The notes: generated from the letters alone by a model not told the origin. A stretch of DNA of 41,156 nucleotides from DASWIG01 sp965371445 (GCA_965371445.1 CBDUYN010000086.1:1-41156), one strand, 5' to 3'. Positions 21,131 through 32,322 are shown, counted from the stretch's first letter. Made by a program: numbers and translations.

Positions 21131-23365
21131 TCACCGTCCGACGCCTTCGGTCGCGGCACGACGTGCCGCGGCCTTTTCCTCTTGCCCCCAGGCCTCGTAG
21201 AGCTCGGCCACGCGCCGCGCGGCGTTCTGGGTGCCGACGTCCTCGTCGCCCTTGGCCTGGCGCAGGGTCTGGTAGCCGGTGAGCAGGAAGGGCTCGGCCT
21301 CGCCGTAACGGCCGAGGGCCACCAGGTAGCTTCCCCAGAGGCTCTCGGCGTCGGCGATCGTCCAGTCGCTGGCGGGCTTCGCCCGGCGCAGCGTGGTGAG
21401 GGCCGCTTCGAGCAGCTCTCCGGCGGCTGCCGTCTCGCCCTCCTCGAGCAGCAGAGCGGCCAGGTTCTTGCGGGTGTTCGCGACGTGGACGTGATCCTCG
21501 CCGAGAAGCTGAAGCCGGAGGTCAAGGGCCTGCTCGAAGCTCTGCCGGGCCTCCGGGTAGCGCTGCTGGTCGTGAAGGACGCGTCCCAGGCTGCTGAGCA
21601 CCGAGGCCACCCGCGTGTGGCGGCGGCCAAAGCTCTCCGTGAAGATCTCCAGGGCCTGGCGAAGGAGCGGCTCGGCCGCGCCGGGGTCGCCCCGGGTCCG
21701 ATAGAGGATTCCCAGGCTGTAGAGGCTGTCGGCGACCGCGGGATCCCTGGCGCCGAAGAGCTCGTGTTGGGCCTCGAGGATCTGACGGTGTAGCTCCAGG
21801 GCCTCGGCGTGTCGACCCGAATGCAGGAGCGCCGCCGCGAGATTGCGCATACCGAACACAGCGTTGGTGTCGTCGCCGAGCCGCCGCCACATGGCGAGGG
21901 CCTCGCGGAAGTGGCTCTCGGCCGCGGGATAGTCGCCGAGGTCGTAGAGGAGACGTCCCAGGTTGTTGAGGTCGGAGGCCAGGTCGCTCCGGTCGCCGGG
22001 ATCAGCCGCGCGCCGGCTGCGCAGGGCCTCTTCCTTGAGCTCCCGGGCCTCCTGGTAGAGTGCCAGATTGTTGTAGACTGTCCCCAGGGTGCTCAGCAGC
22101 TCGGCCCGGATCTCGGACTCGTCCGCGAGGTCTCCGGTGAGCTTCTCGCGACCCCTGTCCAAGACATGACGGACGGTCGTATCCTGACCTTGCGCGGTGT
22201 CGGGGTCCGCGGACTTGAAGAGGTTGACGAGAAAGTCGGAAATCCTTTCGGAGCGCAGCTGTGCCCTCTCGGCCTGCTCCAGCCGAAGGACGGATTGACG
22301 CCAGAGAACGGTGGTGGCGACGGTGAGCCCGACGATGACCAGGGCGACCGCCATTCCCAGCTTGTGACGGCGGGCGCGCTTTGCGGCGCGGTAGAGCCAG
22401 CTTCCCGGGTAGGCGTCGACCGGCTGGTCCGCGAGATGACGTTCCAGGTCCTGCGCCATTTGCAGCGCCGACGCGTAGCGCTCTCGCGGCTCCTTTTCCA
22501 TCGCCTTCAAGACGATGGCGTCGGCCTCGCCGGCGAGTTGGCGCCGGAGGCGGCGCGGGCCCACGGCGCTGGGAGGCTCGGGGACCTCGTCGCAGATCAT
22601 CGAGACCATCTGCGCGGGCTCGTTCCGGGCCAGGTGGTAGGGATGCCGGCCGCTCAGGAGCCGGTAGAGCAGGACGCCCAAGGAGTAGACGTCGCTGGCG
22701 GTGGTGATCGCCTGCTCCTGGATCTGCTCCGGGCTGGCGTAGCTGAAGGTCATCACGCGCTCGCCCGGCTTCGTGTCCAAGCTGTCCGCGGTGTGGGGAT
22801 CGGCGTCGAGGATCTTGGCGATCCCGAAGTCGAGAAGCTTCGGCACACCCTCGGCCGTGACCAGGATGTTGCCAGGTTTCAAATCCCGGTGGACCACCAG
22901 GTTCTGGTGGGCGTAATGGACCGCCGCGCAGACTTTGCGGAAAAGCTCCAGCCTCGCGCGCAAGGAAAGGGCGTGCTTCTCGCAGTAGCGGTCGACGCGA
23001 AGGCCCTCGACGTACTCCATGACGAAGAAAGGGAGCGCGTCGCCGGTCGTTCCGCCGTCGAGGATCCGGGCGATGTTGGGGTGTTGCAGGTGGGCCAGGA
23101 TCTGGCGTTCGCGGTAGAAACGGTCGAGGACCTTCAGGTTCTCCCCGCTCTGCTCGACCAGCTTCAACGCCACCCGCTGCTCGTAGTCGGCCTCCCGCGC
23201 CGCCAGGTAGACCCGTCCCATGCCGCCGCGGCCGATCAGGCGTTCGACGCGGTAGGGGCCGATCCGGCGCCCGAGGTTCAAATCGTCGCCGGCGCCAGCG
23301 GCCGCTCGCCGGGACTTGAAACCCGACTCCACGTCCACCGTGGTCTCGCCGTTCTGCGTTGACAT
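21131..23365 (-). CDS. Ser/Thr protein kinase with membrane segment and C-terminal TPRs
   Basis: The 744-residue protein has a Hanks-type kinase domain: Gly-rich loop at 45-52 (GRGGMGRV), Lys68 in VALKLV, catalytic HRDLKPGN with Asp161, DFG at 179-181 and SPEQ in the activation segment. All key residues are present, so it should be active. A membrane segment follows (LGMAVALVIVGLTVATTVLW). The remaining part is a set of about eight TPR units (LLSTLGTVYNNLALYQEARE onward) that would lie outside the cytoplasm. The start is leaderless: TAGAGT ends eight bases before ATG 23365. It is divergent from an FHA/sigma-54 activator gene and shares its promoter region. Confidence 0.9.
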   Translation of the reverse strand: MSTQNGETTVDVESGFKSRRAAAGAGDDLNLGRRIGPYRVERLIGRGGMGRVYLAAREADYEQRVALKLVEQSGENLKVLDRFYRERQILAHLQHPNIARILDGGTTGDALPFFVMEYVEGLRVDRYCEKHALSLRARLELFRKVCAAVHYAHQNLVVHRDLKPGNILVTAEGVPKLLDFGIAKILDADPHTADSLDTKPGERVMTFSYASPEQIQEQAITTASDVYSLGVLLYRLLSGRHPYHLARNEPAQMVSMICDEVPEPPSAVGPRRLRRQLAGEADAIVLKAMEKEPRERYASALQMAQDLERHLADQPVDAYPGSWLYRAAKRARRHKLGMAVALVIVGLTVATTVLWRQSVLRLEQAERAQLRSERISDFLVNLFKSADPDTAQGQDTTVRHVLDRGREKLTGDLADESEIRAELLSTLGTVYNNLALYQEARELKEEALRSRRAADPGDRSDLASDLNNLGRLLYDLGDYPAAESHFREALAMWRRLGDDTNAVFGMRNLAAALLHSGRHAEALELHRQILEAQHELFGARDPAVADSLYSLGILYRTRGDPGAAEPLLRQALEIFTESFGRRHTRVASVLSSLGRVLHDQQRYPEARQSFEQALDLRLQLLGEDHVHVANTRKNLAALLLEEGETAAAGELLEAALTTLRRAKPASDWTIADAESLWGSYLVALGRYGEAEPFLLTGYQTLRQAKGDEDVGTQNAARRVAELYEAWGQEEKAAARRAATEGVGR

Positions 23366-23373
23366 CCCAACGG

Positions 23374-23394
23374 ACTCTAGCACCTTGCTAGAAT
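23374..23394. promoter_or_regulatory. Divergent, palindromic -10 elements of kinase and activator genes
   Basis: CTAGCA and TGCTAG are perfect arms around ACCT-like centre bases. The plus strand reads TAGAAT at 23389-23394, seven bases before ATG 23402. The minus strand reads TAGAGT at 23379-23374, eight bases before ATG 23365. Both mRNAs would be leaderless and one bound protein could control both. Confidence 0.6.
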
Positions 23395-23401
23395 CTGCCG
23401 C

Positions 23402-25018
<1,617 letters not shown>

Positions 25019-25154
25019 GCCGACACCCCGACAGTCTGCCTCGACAGCCCGACACCTCGACGCGACACCCGTTCGAACGTCTGGTGCCTTGAGATCTCGT
25101 GACTCGAGGCGCTGGCATGCATCTTGCTGAATCAGGTTGTCATTGAACAAACCT

Positions 25155-25168
25155 GGTTCCTCGGAACC
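25155..25168. other. Inverted repeat GGTTCC/GGAACC before the EF-hand gene
   Basis: Six-base perfect arms with a 2-base loop, about 20 bases upstream of ATG 25189 and just before its Shine-Dalgarno AAAGGAG. It could modulate translation or be an operator. Confidence 0.3.
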
Positions 25169-25188
25169 TGAACGAAAGGAGCAAGAAC

Positions 25189-25830
25189 ATGAGCAAGCTC
25201 GGTAAGCTGACACTCTCGCACTGCGCCGCCGGTGCCCTCCTGGTGACCTTCCTGCTAACTCCGGGAGCTGCTGACGCAGGCCTCCTGAAGAACGACCTCG
25301 ATGCATCCGTGTGTATGTACTATTTTGGCCTCTGTGACAGCAAGGTCATCATCCCGGCCCACGGGTCACTCTGTTTCAAGGGCTTCGTCGATTTTCCGGA
25401 ATTCCTTTCCTCCCCTGAGGGCCTGGTGTGCCCTATTCCATTCATGACTTCCCTTACGACCGTCAAGTTCTACTACAAGAATGGTTTTCCGGTCTGCTGC
25501 CGCGACTGCATCTCCAACGCCTGTAAGACTGCCGATACTCTCACCTATACTCCCCAGGGCATTCGGCTCGATGCCGATTCCGATGGCGTCATCTCCAAGG
25601 CTGAGTTCGTGGCCGCCGCCACGCAAGATTTTCACCGCGGGGACTTGAACGAGGACAACCTCCTTTCGCGCGCCGAAATGTCCTACGAGGAAGACACGCC
25701 GATTCCCATGGACACGAATAAGGATGGTTTTGTCAGCCGGGACGAGGTAGTTGCCGGGATCATCAACATCTTCGATGATCTGGACAAAGACGGCAACGGC
25801 GTCCTCGACGACGCAGAGAACGGCGGCTAG
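25189..25830 (+). CDS. Secreted EF-hand calcium-binding protein, Cys-rich N-terminal domain
   Basis: The 213-residue protein has a signal peptide (about 1-30, AAGALLVTFLLTPGAADA) and a start fixed by GAAAGGAG. A Cys-rich region follows with about nine Cys (VCMYYFGLC, LVCPIPF, VCCRDCISNAC), probably disulfide-bonded. The second half holds four EF-hand-like loops: DADSDGVISKAEF, DLNEDNLLSRAEM, DTNKDGFVSRDEV and DLDKDGNGVLDDAE. The first and third are closest to canonical. G/C content is lower and codons are more mixed than in neighbours, a hint of transfer. The function is unknown; calcium sensing outside the cell is a fair guess. Confidence 0.75.
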   Translation: MSKLGKLTLSHCAAGALLVTFLLTPGAADAGLLKNDLDASVCMYYFGLCDSKVIIPAHGSLCFKGFVDFPEFLSSPEGLVCPIPFMTSLTTVKFYYKNGFPVCCRDCISNACKTADTLTYTPQGIRLDADSDGVISKAEFVAAATQDFHRGDLNEDNLLSRAEMSYEEDTPIPMDTNKDGFVSRDEVVAGIINIFDDLDKDGNGVLDDAENGG

Positions 25831-25924
25831 AATGACGCATGCCGCGGCACGCGCGTAGGAGACAGACGGCGGAAGGGGCGGCTTGGGGACAAGCGCCGGA
25901 TCGGCCGGCGTGATGTGTGGCTTC

Positions 25925-25949
25925 GTCAGGTGACGTCAGGTGACGTCAC
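25925..25949. repeat. Short tandem repeat of GTCAGGTGAC
   Basis: Two and a half copies of a 10-base unit just past the 3' end of the minus-strand gene at 25954. Confidence 0.5.
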
Positions 25950-25953
25950 AGCT

Positions 25954-26688
25954 TCAGCCGCCCTCGGCTCCCCAAGCGCCGCTCCCGTCGTCTCCACCAA
26001 GAGCCGCGGACAGACGCGGCTCAAAGGGCATCCGCGCTTCCGGTGGTACGTCGTAAAACATCGCATAGATGACCCGCCGCGACGGCCGTCGTGCTTCCAG
26101 GAAGGAGATCGAACGATGGCCGTAGAGGCTGTCGAGCGAGCCGGTGTCCGTATTGAAGGTCATCACGTCGTAGCGGATCCACGGACCGTCCGGGCCCTCG
26201 CTGTAGCAGAGCCAGTATCGGGTTTCGGACGAGAAGTCGCCGTCGTCGTCCGGCTTGCCGCCGGAGACGACCATCACATAGCCCCCGTAGCGTCCGCCGC
26301 CCTGCCCCTCTTGCGCCCTGACTCGCCAGACACCGCGCAGGAACTCGACGGGTTTCAAAGACGGCTTGAACACGATCGGGTGGGTATAGACCAGAGCTAT
26401 GGAGAGCTTCCCCCCCCAGAGCGTCCAGGGACGCCCGGCGCCCTCGCCCGGCTCGACGACGATGCCCAGCAACAGGTTTTGAGTCTTGCCCCCGACGGAC
26501 CTCTGCCAGTAGGTGACACTGACGTCGTCGTCGGCCGACACCAAGGCGCCGGTCTGTTCGTCGACACGAAGCTGCAACGGGCTCTCGCCGCTGACCTTGA
26601 GCTGGAATTGCTCGTTGATCTCGACGCTTTCGAATCTCTTCGATCCTGTGACGCGCTTCCACGTTCCCAGAAAGACGTTCGTTTCCAT
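25954..26688 (-). CDS. Hypothetical beta-rich protein, partner of the CHAT gene
   Basis: The 244-residue product starts METNVFLGTWKRVTGSKRFE and looks like a lipocalin- or beta-barrel-type soluble protein (VFLGTWKRV, SVTYWQRSVGGKTQNLLLGI, then RYGGYVMVVSGG). There is no signal peptide, membrane segment or recognised catalytic motif. A strong Shine-Dalgarno (AGGAGGAGAC) precedes ATG 26688. The gene lies 42 bases downstream of the TPR-CHAT gene in the same direction, so the two are probably co-transcribed. The family is not recognised; a role as substrate or regulator of the CHAT protein is only suggested by position. Confidence 0.6.
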   Translation of the reverse strand: METNVFLGTWKRVTGSKRFESVEINEQFQLKVSGESPLQLRVDEQTGALVSADDDVSVTYWQRSVGGKTQNLLLGIVVEPGEGAGRPWTLWGGKLSIALVYTHPIVFKPSLKPVEFLRGVWRVRAQEGQGGGRYGGYVMVVSGGKPDDDGDFSSETRYWLCYSEGPDGPWIRYDVMTFNTDTGSLDSLYGHRSISFLEARRPSRRVIYAMFYDVPPEARMPFEPRLSAALGGDDGSGAWGAEGG

Positions 26689-26730
26689 CCAGTCTCCTCC
26701 TGCAGGGTCCTCGCCGGGCTCGACCCCGCT

Positions 26731-29559
26731 CTAGCGCCAGTCCCCCTGGAGGAAGAAGGCCCCCCAAAAAAACGGGTCGCTCCATCTCCTTTCCCGGCGG
26801 ATCGAAAGCTGTGCCGAGCGCAGCGCCGCCGCCGGCCGCTCGCCGTCGGCGAGCATCGCGGCGTAGAAGCGGCGCATCAGCTCGGCGGTCGCCTCGTCCT
26901 GCACCTGCCACAGGCTCGCCACCACCCGCGGCACCCCAGCGTACAGGAAACCGCGGGTGAGACCCACCAGCCCCTCGCCCCGCACCTCCCGGCCGAGGGC
27001 CGTCCGGCAGCCGGAAAGGACCACGAGCTCGGCTCCCAGCTCGAGGTCGTAGACGTCGGCGAGCCGCAGGAAGCCGTCGCGAGCCTCGCCGGACGCGTCG
27101 AGATGCGAGAGCACCAGGCCCGAGAGCTCCGGACGGTGGGGGTTGACCAGACCGTGGGTCGCGAAGTGGAGGATGCGGTAGGACGCCAGCTCACCGTCGA
27201 CGAGAAGCGAGCGGCGGGCCTCGAAGCCGAGGGCCAGAAGGCGTTCGCCCGGCGGAACCAAGGCGGCGATGGCCTCCGCTTCCCGCCGGGTCGCAGGCAA
27301 CCGATCGAGGGTGAAACCCAGGTCCCGGGCAGCACGGCTCGCCAGCGAGACGGCAGGCGCTGCCGGCGTGCTCACGGAGGCGAGCCGCGGGTCTCCCGCG
27401 TCGAACACCGGGTCTGCCAGGACCGCCAGCGTCTTCGCCGCCCGGGGGCGTCCGGCGAGCTGCCGGCGCTGAAACGCCAGCGCCGACGCCGAGGGAACCA
27501 GGACCACCTCGTGGCGCAGCAACAGGGGCTCGCCGCCGCCGCGCGGGTCGGGCAAGGCGGCGAACGGCACGTAGTGGAGCACGCCGTCGGCGACCACCAC
27601 CAGGCGCCGGTCGCCGAGCCGCTCGGCGACCGGTGCCAGAAGGCTCTGGGCGAGGGCGGTCGTTGCTTCCCGGGAGGTCCGCCCGGTGCGCAGGTCGAGG
27701 AGGCTCAGATCGGCGTGCGCTTGACGCACCAGGGGCTCCAGGACGTCAAGCCCGGGAAGCTCGAAGCTCTCGACGGTGTCGGCCGTGACCGCCCAGAGGA
27801 AGGTCCGCTCCTCGCCCAGCGCGTACTCCAGCAGCAGGGTGTCGGCATCGAGGAGGCTCCGGATCTCCTCCGTTGACACCGGCTCGGGACGCGTCAGGGC
27901 GGCGTAGCGCCGGCTCGCCCGGCGGATCTCGGCCTCGGCGTTCTCCAGCTCGAGGAGGGCCTCGTAGTAGCTCGCCTCGGCCCCGGCGTCGCGGCCGAGC
28001 CGCCGGGCGAGCAGGTCGACGCGACGCCGGGCGCTCCGCCGGCGCTCGACGAGCCCCGGATCGACGCCGCGCCGCAGGTCGACGCCGGCCGCCGTCAGCT
28101 GCTCGAGCAGGGTACGCGCCCGGGCGCGTTCGCTGAGCTCGAGGGCGGTGCGCTCGTGCCCCGCCGCGGGATCGGCCCGGTGAAGCTCCATCCACAGCTC
28201 GACGGCGAGCTCGTAGATCCCGCGCTGGGAGGCGAGGTAGAGCGCCTTGCGGCTCGGATCGCCAAGCCCGGCGCGCAGGTCCTCGAGCAGGGCCAGGGCG
28301 GTCTCCACGCGGCCGCGGGCCGCGGCGCTACGGCCGAGCCGGCGCTCGGCGCGGGCGGCGGCGTAAAGCGTCCGGACCTCGCCCGCCGGATCCCGCACCG
28401 CGCGCCGCAGCTCCAGAGCCTCCTCGAGGTCCGCCAGCGCCGTCTCGCCCTCGCCAAGGACGAGGCGGACGGTGCCGCGCCGTTCGAGGACTTCGGCCTC
28501 TTCCCGCCGGTCGCCGATCGCGCGTTGCAGCTCGAGCGAGCGGTCGAGGTAGGAAAGGGCTCGCCGCGGATCTCCCAGGGCGTCCGTCGCCTCACCGAGG
28601 AGCCGCAGCGCCGTGGCCTGACCGCGGCGGTCGCCGAGGGACTGGCTCTTTTCCAGCGCCTGACGGTAGAAATCGCGCGCCGCCGAGGCGTCGCCCAGGC
28701 GGTGGGCCGCGCGGCCCAGGTTGCGCAGGGTGGTCGCCTCGCCCGGCGCGTCGGCGACTTCCCGGCGCAGGGGCAGCGCCTCGAGCAGGTACGAGCGGGC
28801 GCGCTCCGGATCCCCCAGGCCGAGATGGGCGAAACCGAGATTGTTCAAGGTCCGCGCCCGCCAGTAGCGGTTCTCGGCCCGGCGGAAGATCCCCAGGGCA
28901 CGGCCGTAGAAGAGCAGGGCTTCTTCGAGCTCGCCCAGGCTCTGGTGGAGAAAGGCCAGGTTGTTCAAGACCCGCCCTTCCCCGAAGAGGTTGCCGGCCG
29001 CCCGGTGGACGGCGAGCGCCTCCCGGTAACGCGCCGCCGCCGGCTCGGCCTCGCCGAGGTTGGAGTGAACCCCCCCGAGGTTGCTCAGGACGTCGGCCTC
29101 GAGCTCGGCGGCCGCGAGGCGGCGGGCCAGCTCGAGGACCGGGGCGTAGCAGGCGAGGGCCTCCGGCCACTCGCCCTGACGCAGGAGGAGCAGGCAGAGG
29201 AGGTTACGGGTCGACGCCTCTCCGGAGCGGTCGGCGAGATCCAGGAAGATGGGGAGGGCCTGTTCGAGAACCTGCCGGGCCGTCTCGTTCTCCCCCAGCA
29301 GCCGGTGGACGCGGCCGAGCCCTTCAAGCGCCCGGGCCTCCCCTCGGCGGTCGCCCGCCTCTCGCCACAGGGAGAGGGCGCGGCGGTATTGCTCCTGAGC
29401 CGGGCGGGTCTCGGAGAGCTCCAGCAGGCGCGCCGCTTCGGTCATGGCGGCTTCCGCCTCCGCCGGTACGGCGGCCGCGAACGCCGGTGCATGCAGCAGC
29501 GTCCATCCCAGGAGGAGCAGACCCCATCCGGACCGTGAATCAGCGCTCGAAATCCTCAT
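26731..29559 (-). CDS. Secreted TPR-CHAT (caspase-like) protein
   Basis: The 942-residue protein has a signal peptide (about 1-33, WGLLLLGWTLLHAPAFAA), then at least ten TPR units (EAEAAMTEAARLLELSETRP onward; LNNLGFAHLGLGDPERARSY). A CHAT domain occupies the last 340 residues. The two catalytic positions are kept: His in ILHFATHGLVN (about 798) and Cys in ELVVLSGCRTALG (about 849). LTRGFLYAGVPRVVASLWQV is the conserved C-terminal motif. CHAT peptidases cleave partner proteins after a signal, as in the Craspase/TPR-CHAT systems; exported forms are poorly known. ATG 29559 was chosen for the signal peptide and the GGAGAG upstream; the open frame extends to 29760. Confidence 0.88.
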   Translation of the reverse strand: MRISSADSRSGWGLLLLGWTLLHAPAFAAAVPAEAEAAMTEAARLLELSETRPAQEQYRRALSLWREAGDRRGEARALEGLGRVHRLLGENETARQVLEQALPIFLDLADRSGEASTRNLLCLLLLRQGEWPEALACYAPVLELARRLAAAELEADVLSNLGGVHSNLGEAEPAAARYREALAVHRAAGNLFGEGRVLNNLAFLHQSLGELEEALLFYGRALGIFRRAENRYWRARTLNNLGFAHLGLGDPERARSYLLEALPLRREVADAPGEATTLRNLGRAAHRLGDASAARDFYRQALEKSQSLGDRRGQATALRLLGEATDALGDPRRALSYLDRSLELQRAIGDRREEAEVLERRGTVRLVLGEGETALADLEEALELRRAVRDPAGEVRTLYAAARAERRLGRSAAARGRVETALALLEDLRAGLGDPSRKALYLASQRGIYELAVELWMELHRADPAAGHERTALELSERARARTLLEQLTAAGVDLRRGVDPGLVERRRSARRRVDLLARRLGRDAGAEASYYEALLELENAEAEIRRASRRYAALTRPEPVSTEEIRSLLDADTLLLEYALGEERTFLWAVTADTVESFELPGLDVLEPLVRQAHADLSLLDLRTGRTSREATTALAQSLLAPVAERLGDRRLVVVADGVLHYVPFAALPDPRGGGEPLLLRHEVVLVPSASALAFQRRQLAGRPRAAKTLAVLADPVFDAGDPRLASVSTPAAPAVSLASRAARDLGFTLDRLPATRREAEAIAALVPPGERLLALGFEARRSLLVDGELASYRILHFATHGLVNPHRPELSGLVLSHLDASGEARDGFLRLADVYDLELGAELVVLSGCRTALGREVRGEGLVGLTRGFLYAGVPRVVASLWQVQDEATAELMRRFYAAMLADGERPAAALRSAQLSIRRERRWSDPFFWGAFFLQGDWR

Positions 29560-29659
29560 TTCGCTCTCTCCGTATCCTAGCCGATCGTCGAGGCGCCTTG
29601 CCCACGCCGCACCGATGCTGAAGAATCGTGGACGAAATCCATCCCGCGGAGAACACCCT

Positions 29660-31891
29660 ATGCGCCGATTCAGACGGCACCTTCTTCTATCCCTACTGCT
29701 CATCCTCCTGCCGGCAGCCGCTCTCCAGGCCCAAGACACGGAGCCCGAACGGCTCACCATCGACTGGATCTACAGCGACGAGGCCCGCGACGTCGCGCCC
29801 ACTCCGGCGAGCGCCTGGAAAGCCGACGGGAAGCTCCTCATCTACGACCGGCGGCTGGAGAAAGAGGAGCGGACGATCGAGTCGTTCGATCCCAGGACCG
29901 GCGAGCGGAAAGCCGTGGTCGACCGCGACGCCGTGATGGCCGCCATGACGGAGCTCTGGAAGCCCAAGAAGCCCCTGGAGGAGCCCGGCTGGCCCCGCGC
30001 CTTCGACCGCGAGGGACGCCGGGCGCTCTACACACGAAAGGGCGACCTCTTCGTCCTCGAGCTTGAGGAATCAAAGCTGCGCCGGTTGACCGAAACAGAG
30101 GGCAAGGAGGAGGCGGCCCGCTTCTCTCCCGACGGCACGAAGCTCGCCTACGTCCGCGCGAACGACCTCTACGTCGTCGACGTCGAGTCGGGCGAGGAGA
30201 AACGCCTGACCCACGACGGCTCCGAGACCCTTCTGAACGGCACCCTCTCCTGGGTCTACTGGGAGGAGCTCTACCGCCACCGCGACCGCGGCTACCTCTG
30301 GTCCCCCGATGCGAAGAGAATCGCCTACCTCCAGACCGACGACTCGCTCGTCCACGTGATGCGCTACGTCGACTTCAAGCCGGCCGAGCCGCGGGTCGTC
30401 GAGCAGCGCTATCCCAAGGCCGGCGGGGTGAATCCGCGGGTGCGCGCCGGTGTCGTCGACGTCGAGAGCGGCAAGACGACCTGGATCGACCTCGGCAGCT
30501 ACCCCTACGAGTACCTGGTCCGCTACCAGTGGCTTCCGACGGGTGAGCGGCTCGCCGTCCAGACGCTCGACCGGGCCCAGCAGACGCTCGACGTCTTCGT
30601 CGCCGACGCGGCGAGCGGCAATCTCCGCCACCTCTTTCGCGAGACGGACGAAGGCTGGATCGAACCTCACGACGACCTTCACTTCCTCGACGACGGCGAG
30701 CATTTCCTCTGGCTCTCCGAGCGCGACGGCCACGCCCACCTCTATCTCTACAGGATGGACGGCGAGCTCGTCCGCCAGGTCACCCGCGGCGACTGGTCGC
30801 TGCGCTCGGGAGCCTCCAGGTTCTCCGACGGCCTGCGGGGCCACGTCGCCACGATCGACGAAAAGGAGGGCTTCGTCTACTTCATGGCGCGGGAGAAATC
30901 GCCTCTGGAGAACCACCTCTACCGGATCCGACTCGACGGCACCGGCATGGAGCGTCTGACCGGCGTCGACGGGGTCCACTCCGTCGACTTCGGCCCGGAC
31001 GGCGTCTACCTCGACAGGTTCTCGAACCTCACCACCCCCCGGACCGTGCTCCTGCGATCGACCGCGGGCGAGGACCTGGGGATTTTTGTCGAGCCGAACC
31101 GCGAGGTCGCGGACCGCTTCGGCTTCGGGACCCCCGAGCTCGTCAAGATTCCCGCCGAAGACGGTTTCGAGCTGTGGGCCAGCGTCTTGAAGCCCAAGGG
31201 CTTCGAGCCCGGCCGGCGCTATCCGGCCATCGTCTTTGTCTACGGCGGTCCCGCGGCGCCCAGGATCTGGAACGTGTGGTCCGACCGCCTCAGCCGTCAT
31301 CTCCTCGCCGAGGAGGGTTACGTCGTCTTCGCGGTCGATCCCCGAAGCTCGACGGCGATCTCGAAAACGCTGACCAATCTCGCCCTCCACCACGGCTACC
31401 ACGAGGGCGAGGCGAAAGACATCCTCGACGGCGTCCGATGGCTCAAGTCCCAGCCCTACGTCGACCCCGAGCGGGTGGGGATCACCGGCTGGTCGGGCGG
31501 CGGCACGACGACGCTCCTCATGATGACCACGACGAAGGAGTTCCGGGCCGGCATCGCCGGCGCTCCGGTGACCGACTGGCATTACTACGACACGATCTAC
31601 ACCGAGGCCTTCATGAAGCGTCCGATCGACAATCCCGAGGGCTACGAGGCAACATCGCACGCCCTGCGGGCCAAGGACCTCCATGGACGGCTGATGCTCG
31701 TCCACGGGACCTATGACGACAACGTCAATCCGCAGAACACCTGGCGCATGGCCGACGAGCTGATCAAGGCCGGGATCCTTTTCGACATGATGATCTACCC
31801 GATGCGCAAGCACGGCTTCCGCGACACCCCGGCACGCAAGCACCTCGCCCGGACGAGGCTGGAGTTCTGGGAGAGGAACCTGTCGCCCTAG
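29660..31891 (+). CDS. S9 family peptidase (dipeptidyl peptidase IV-like), secreted
   Basis: The 743-residue protein has a signal peptide (about 1-24, HLLLSLLLILLPAAALQAQD). A DPP-IV-type beta-propeller follows (KLAYVRANDLYVVDVESGEE, SWVYWEELYRHRDRGYLWSP, VEQRYPKAGGVNPRVRAGVV). The WVYWEELY stretch holds the double-Glu motif that binds the substrate N-terminus. The C-terminal alpha/beta-hydrolase has Ser in GITGWSGGGTT (about 612), Asp in GTYDDNV (about 687) and His in KHGF (about 718). It should remove dipeptides, often X-Pro, from peptides in the periplasm. It is divergent from the CHAT gene and overlaps the convergent DCC gene by four bases. Confidence 0.9.
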   Translation: MRRFRRHLLLSLLLILLPAAALQAQDTEPERLTIDWIYSDEARDVAPTPASAWKADGKLLIYDRRLEKEERTIESFDPRTGERKAVVDRDAVMAAMTELWKPKKPLEEPGWPRAFDREGRRALYTRKGDLFVLELEESKLRRLTETEGKEEAARFSPDGTKLAYVRANDLYVVDVESGEEKRLTHDGSETLLNGTLSWVYWEELYRHRDRGYLWSPDAKRIAYLQTDDSLVHVMRYVDFKPAEPRVVEQRYPKAGGVNPRVRAGVVDVESGKTTWIDLGSYPYEYLVRYQWLPTGERLAVQTLDRAQQTLDVFVADAASGNLRHLFRETDEGWIEPHDDLHFLDDGEHFLWLSERDGHAHLYLYRMDGELVRQVTRGDWSLRSGASRFSDGLRGHVATIDEKEGFVYFMAREKSPLENHLYRIRLDGTGMERLTGVDGVHSVDFGPDGVYLDRFSNLTTPRTVLLRSTAGEDLGIFVEPNREVADRFGFGTPELVKIPAEDGFELWASVLKPKGFEPGRRYPAIVFVYGGPAAPRIWNVWSDRLSRHLLAEEGYVVFAVDPRSSTAISKTLTNLALHHGYHEGEAKDILDGVRWLKSQPYVDPERVGITGWSGGGTTTLLMMTTTKEFRAGIAGAPVTDWHYYDTIYTEAFMKRPIDNPEGYEATSHALRAKDLHGRLMLVHGTYDDNVNPQNTWRMADELIKAGILFDMMIYPMRKHGFRDTPARKHLARTRLEFWERNLSP

Positions 31892-32310
31892 GGATCGAAA
31901 CGCCGAGCAAGCTCCGGCGGCACCAGCGGACAAACCCCCTCCGGACGCCGCACCAGCCGGTGCCGCACCGCCGCAAAACGGTCGTAGCCGAAGTCCCCCA
32001 GCACCCGCGGCACGAGGGCGAGAAGCGTCCCCAACCACGGCCACGGACGCTTCAGCCGTCGCAGGATGTGAACCATCCCCCGCGAGCGCAGGAGAAGCTC
32101 GCCGTCACGCGTCAGGACGACGAGCGAGTCGGGGATCGCGTCGCGCTCCTCCTCCGGGACCTCCGCCGCGAAGCTCTCGCCGTCGAGCGGCGCGAAGCGG
32201 AAGGCCTCGCCTTTTGGGTCGCGCCGGGCCACGAAGCCCACCGCCCAGTGACAGACCCCGCAGTCGCCGTCGTAGAAGATTCGCTCGGTGGGTGTCTCCG
32301 GAGACGACAT
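31888..32310 (-). CDS. DCC (DUF393) family thiol-disulfide oxidoreductase-like protein
   Basis: The 140-residue protein begins with RIFYDGDCGVCHWAVGFVAR, the DxDCxxC motif of the family (Cys17, Cys20). It continues with RFAPLDGESFAAEVPEEERD, LVVLTRDGELLLRSRGMVHI and a C-terminal FAAVRHRLVRRPEGVC, all typical. The family has a thioredoxin-like fold; its in vivo partner is unknown. TAATAT ends six bases before ATG 32310, so the mRNA is probably leaderless. It is divergent from tmk and overlaps the S9 peptidase gene at the 3' end. Confidence 0.85.
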   Translation of the reverse strand: MSSPETPTERIFYDGDCGVCHWAVGFVARRDPKGEAFRFAPLDGESFAAEVPEEERDAIPDSLVVLTRDGELLLRSRGMVHILRRLKRPWPWLGTLLALVPRVLGDFGYDRFAAVRHRLVRRPEGVCPLVPPELARRFDP

Positions 32311-32315
32311 GACGG

Positions 32316-32322
32316 TATATTA
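32316..32322. promoter_or_regulatory. Overlapping divergent -10 elements of the DCC gene and tmk
   Basis: TATATTA reads TATATT on the plus strand (51 bases before tmk) and TAATAT on the minus strand (six bases before the DCC start codon). Confidence 0.45.

Noticed and set aside
19885..21630. 581-codon minus-strand open frame across the PPC gene and the kinase 3' end
   Set aside because: Its first part is the antisense of the PPC gene and its second is an out-of-frame reading of the kinase TPRs. High G/C makes such frames long. No family resemblance.
25915..27876. 653-codon plus-strand frame antisense to the CHAT gene
   Set aside because: Mirror of a well-supported gene; the product is low-complexity with no recognisable domain.
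30071..32044. 657-codon minus-strand frame antisense to the S9 peptidase
   Set aside because: The plus-strand gene has a signal peptide, propeller and complete catalytic triad; the antisense product has nothing.
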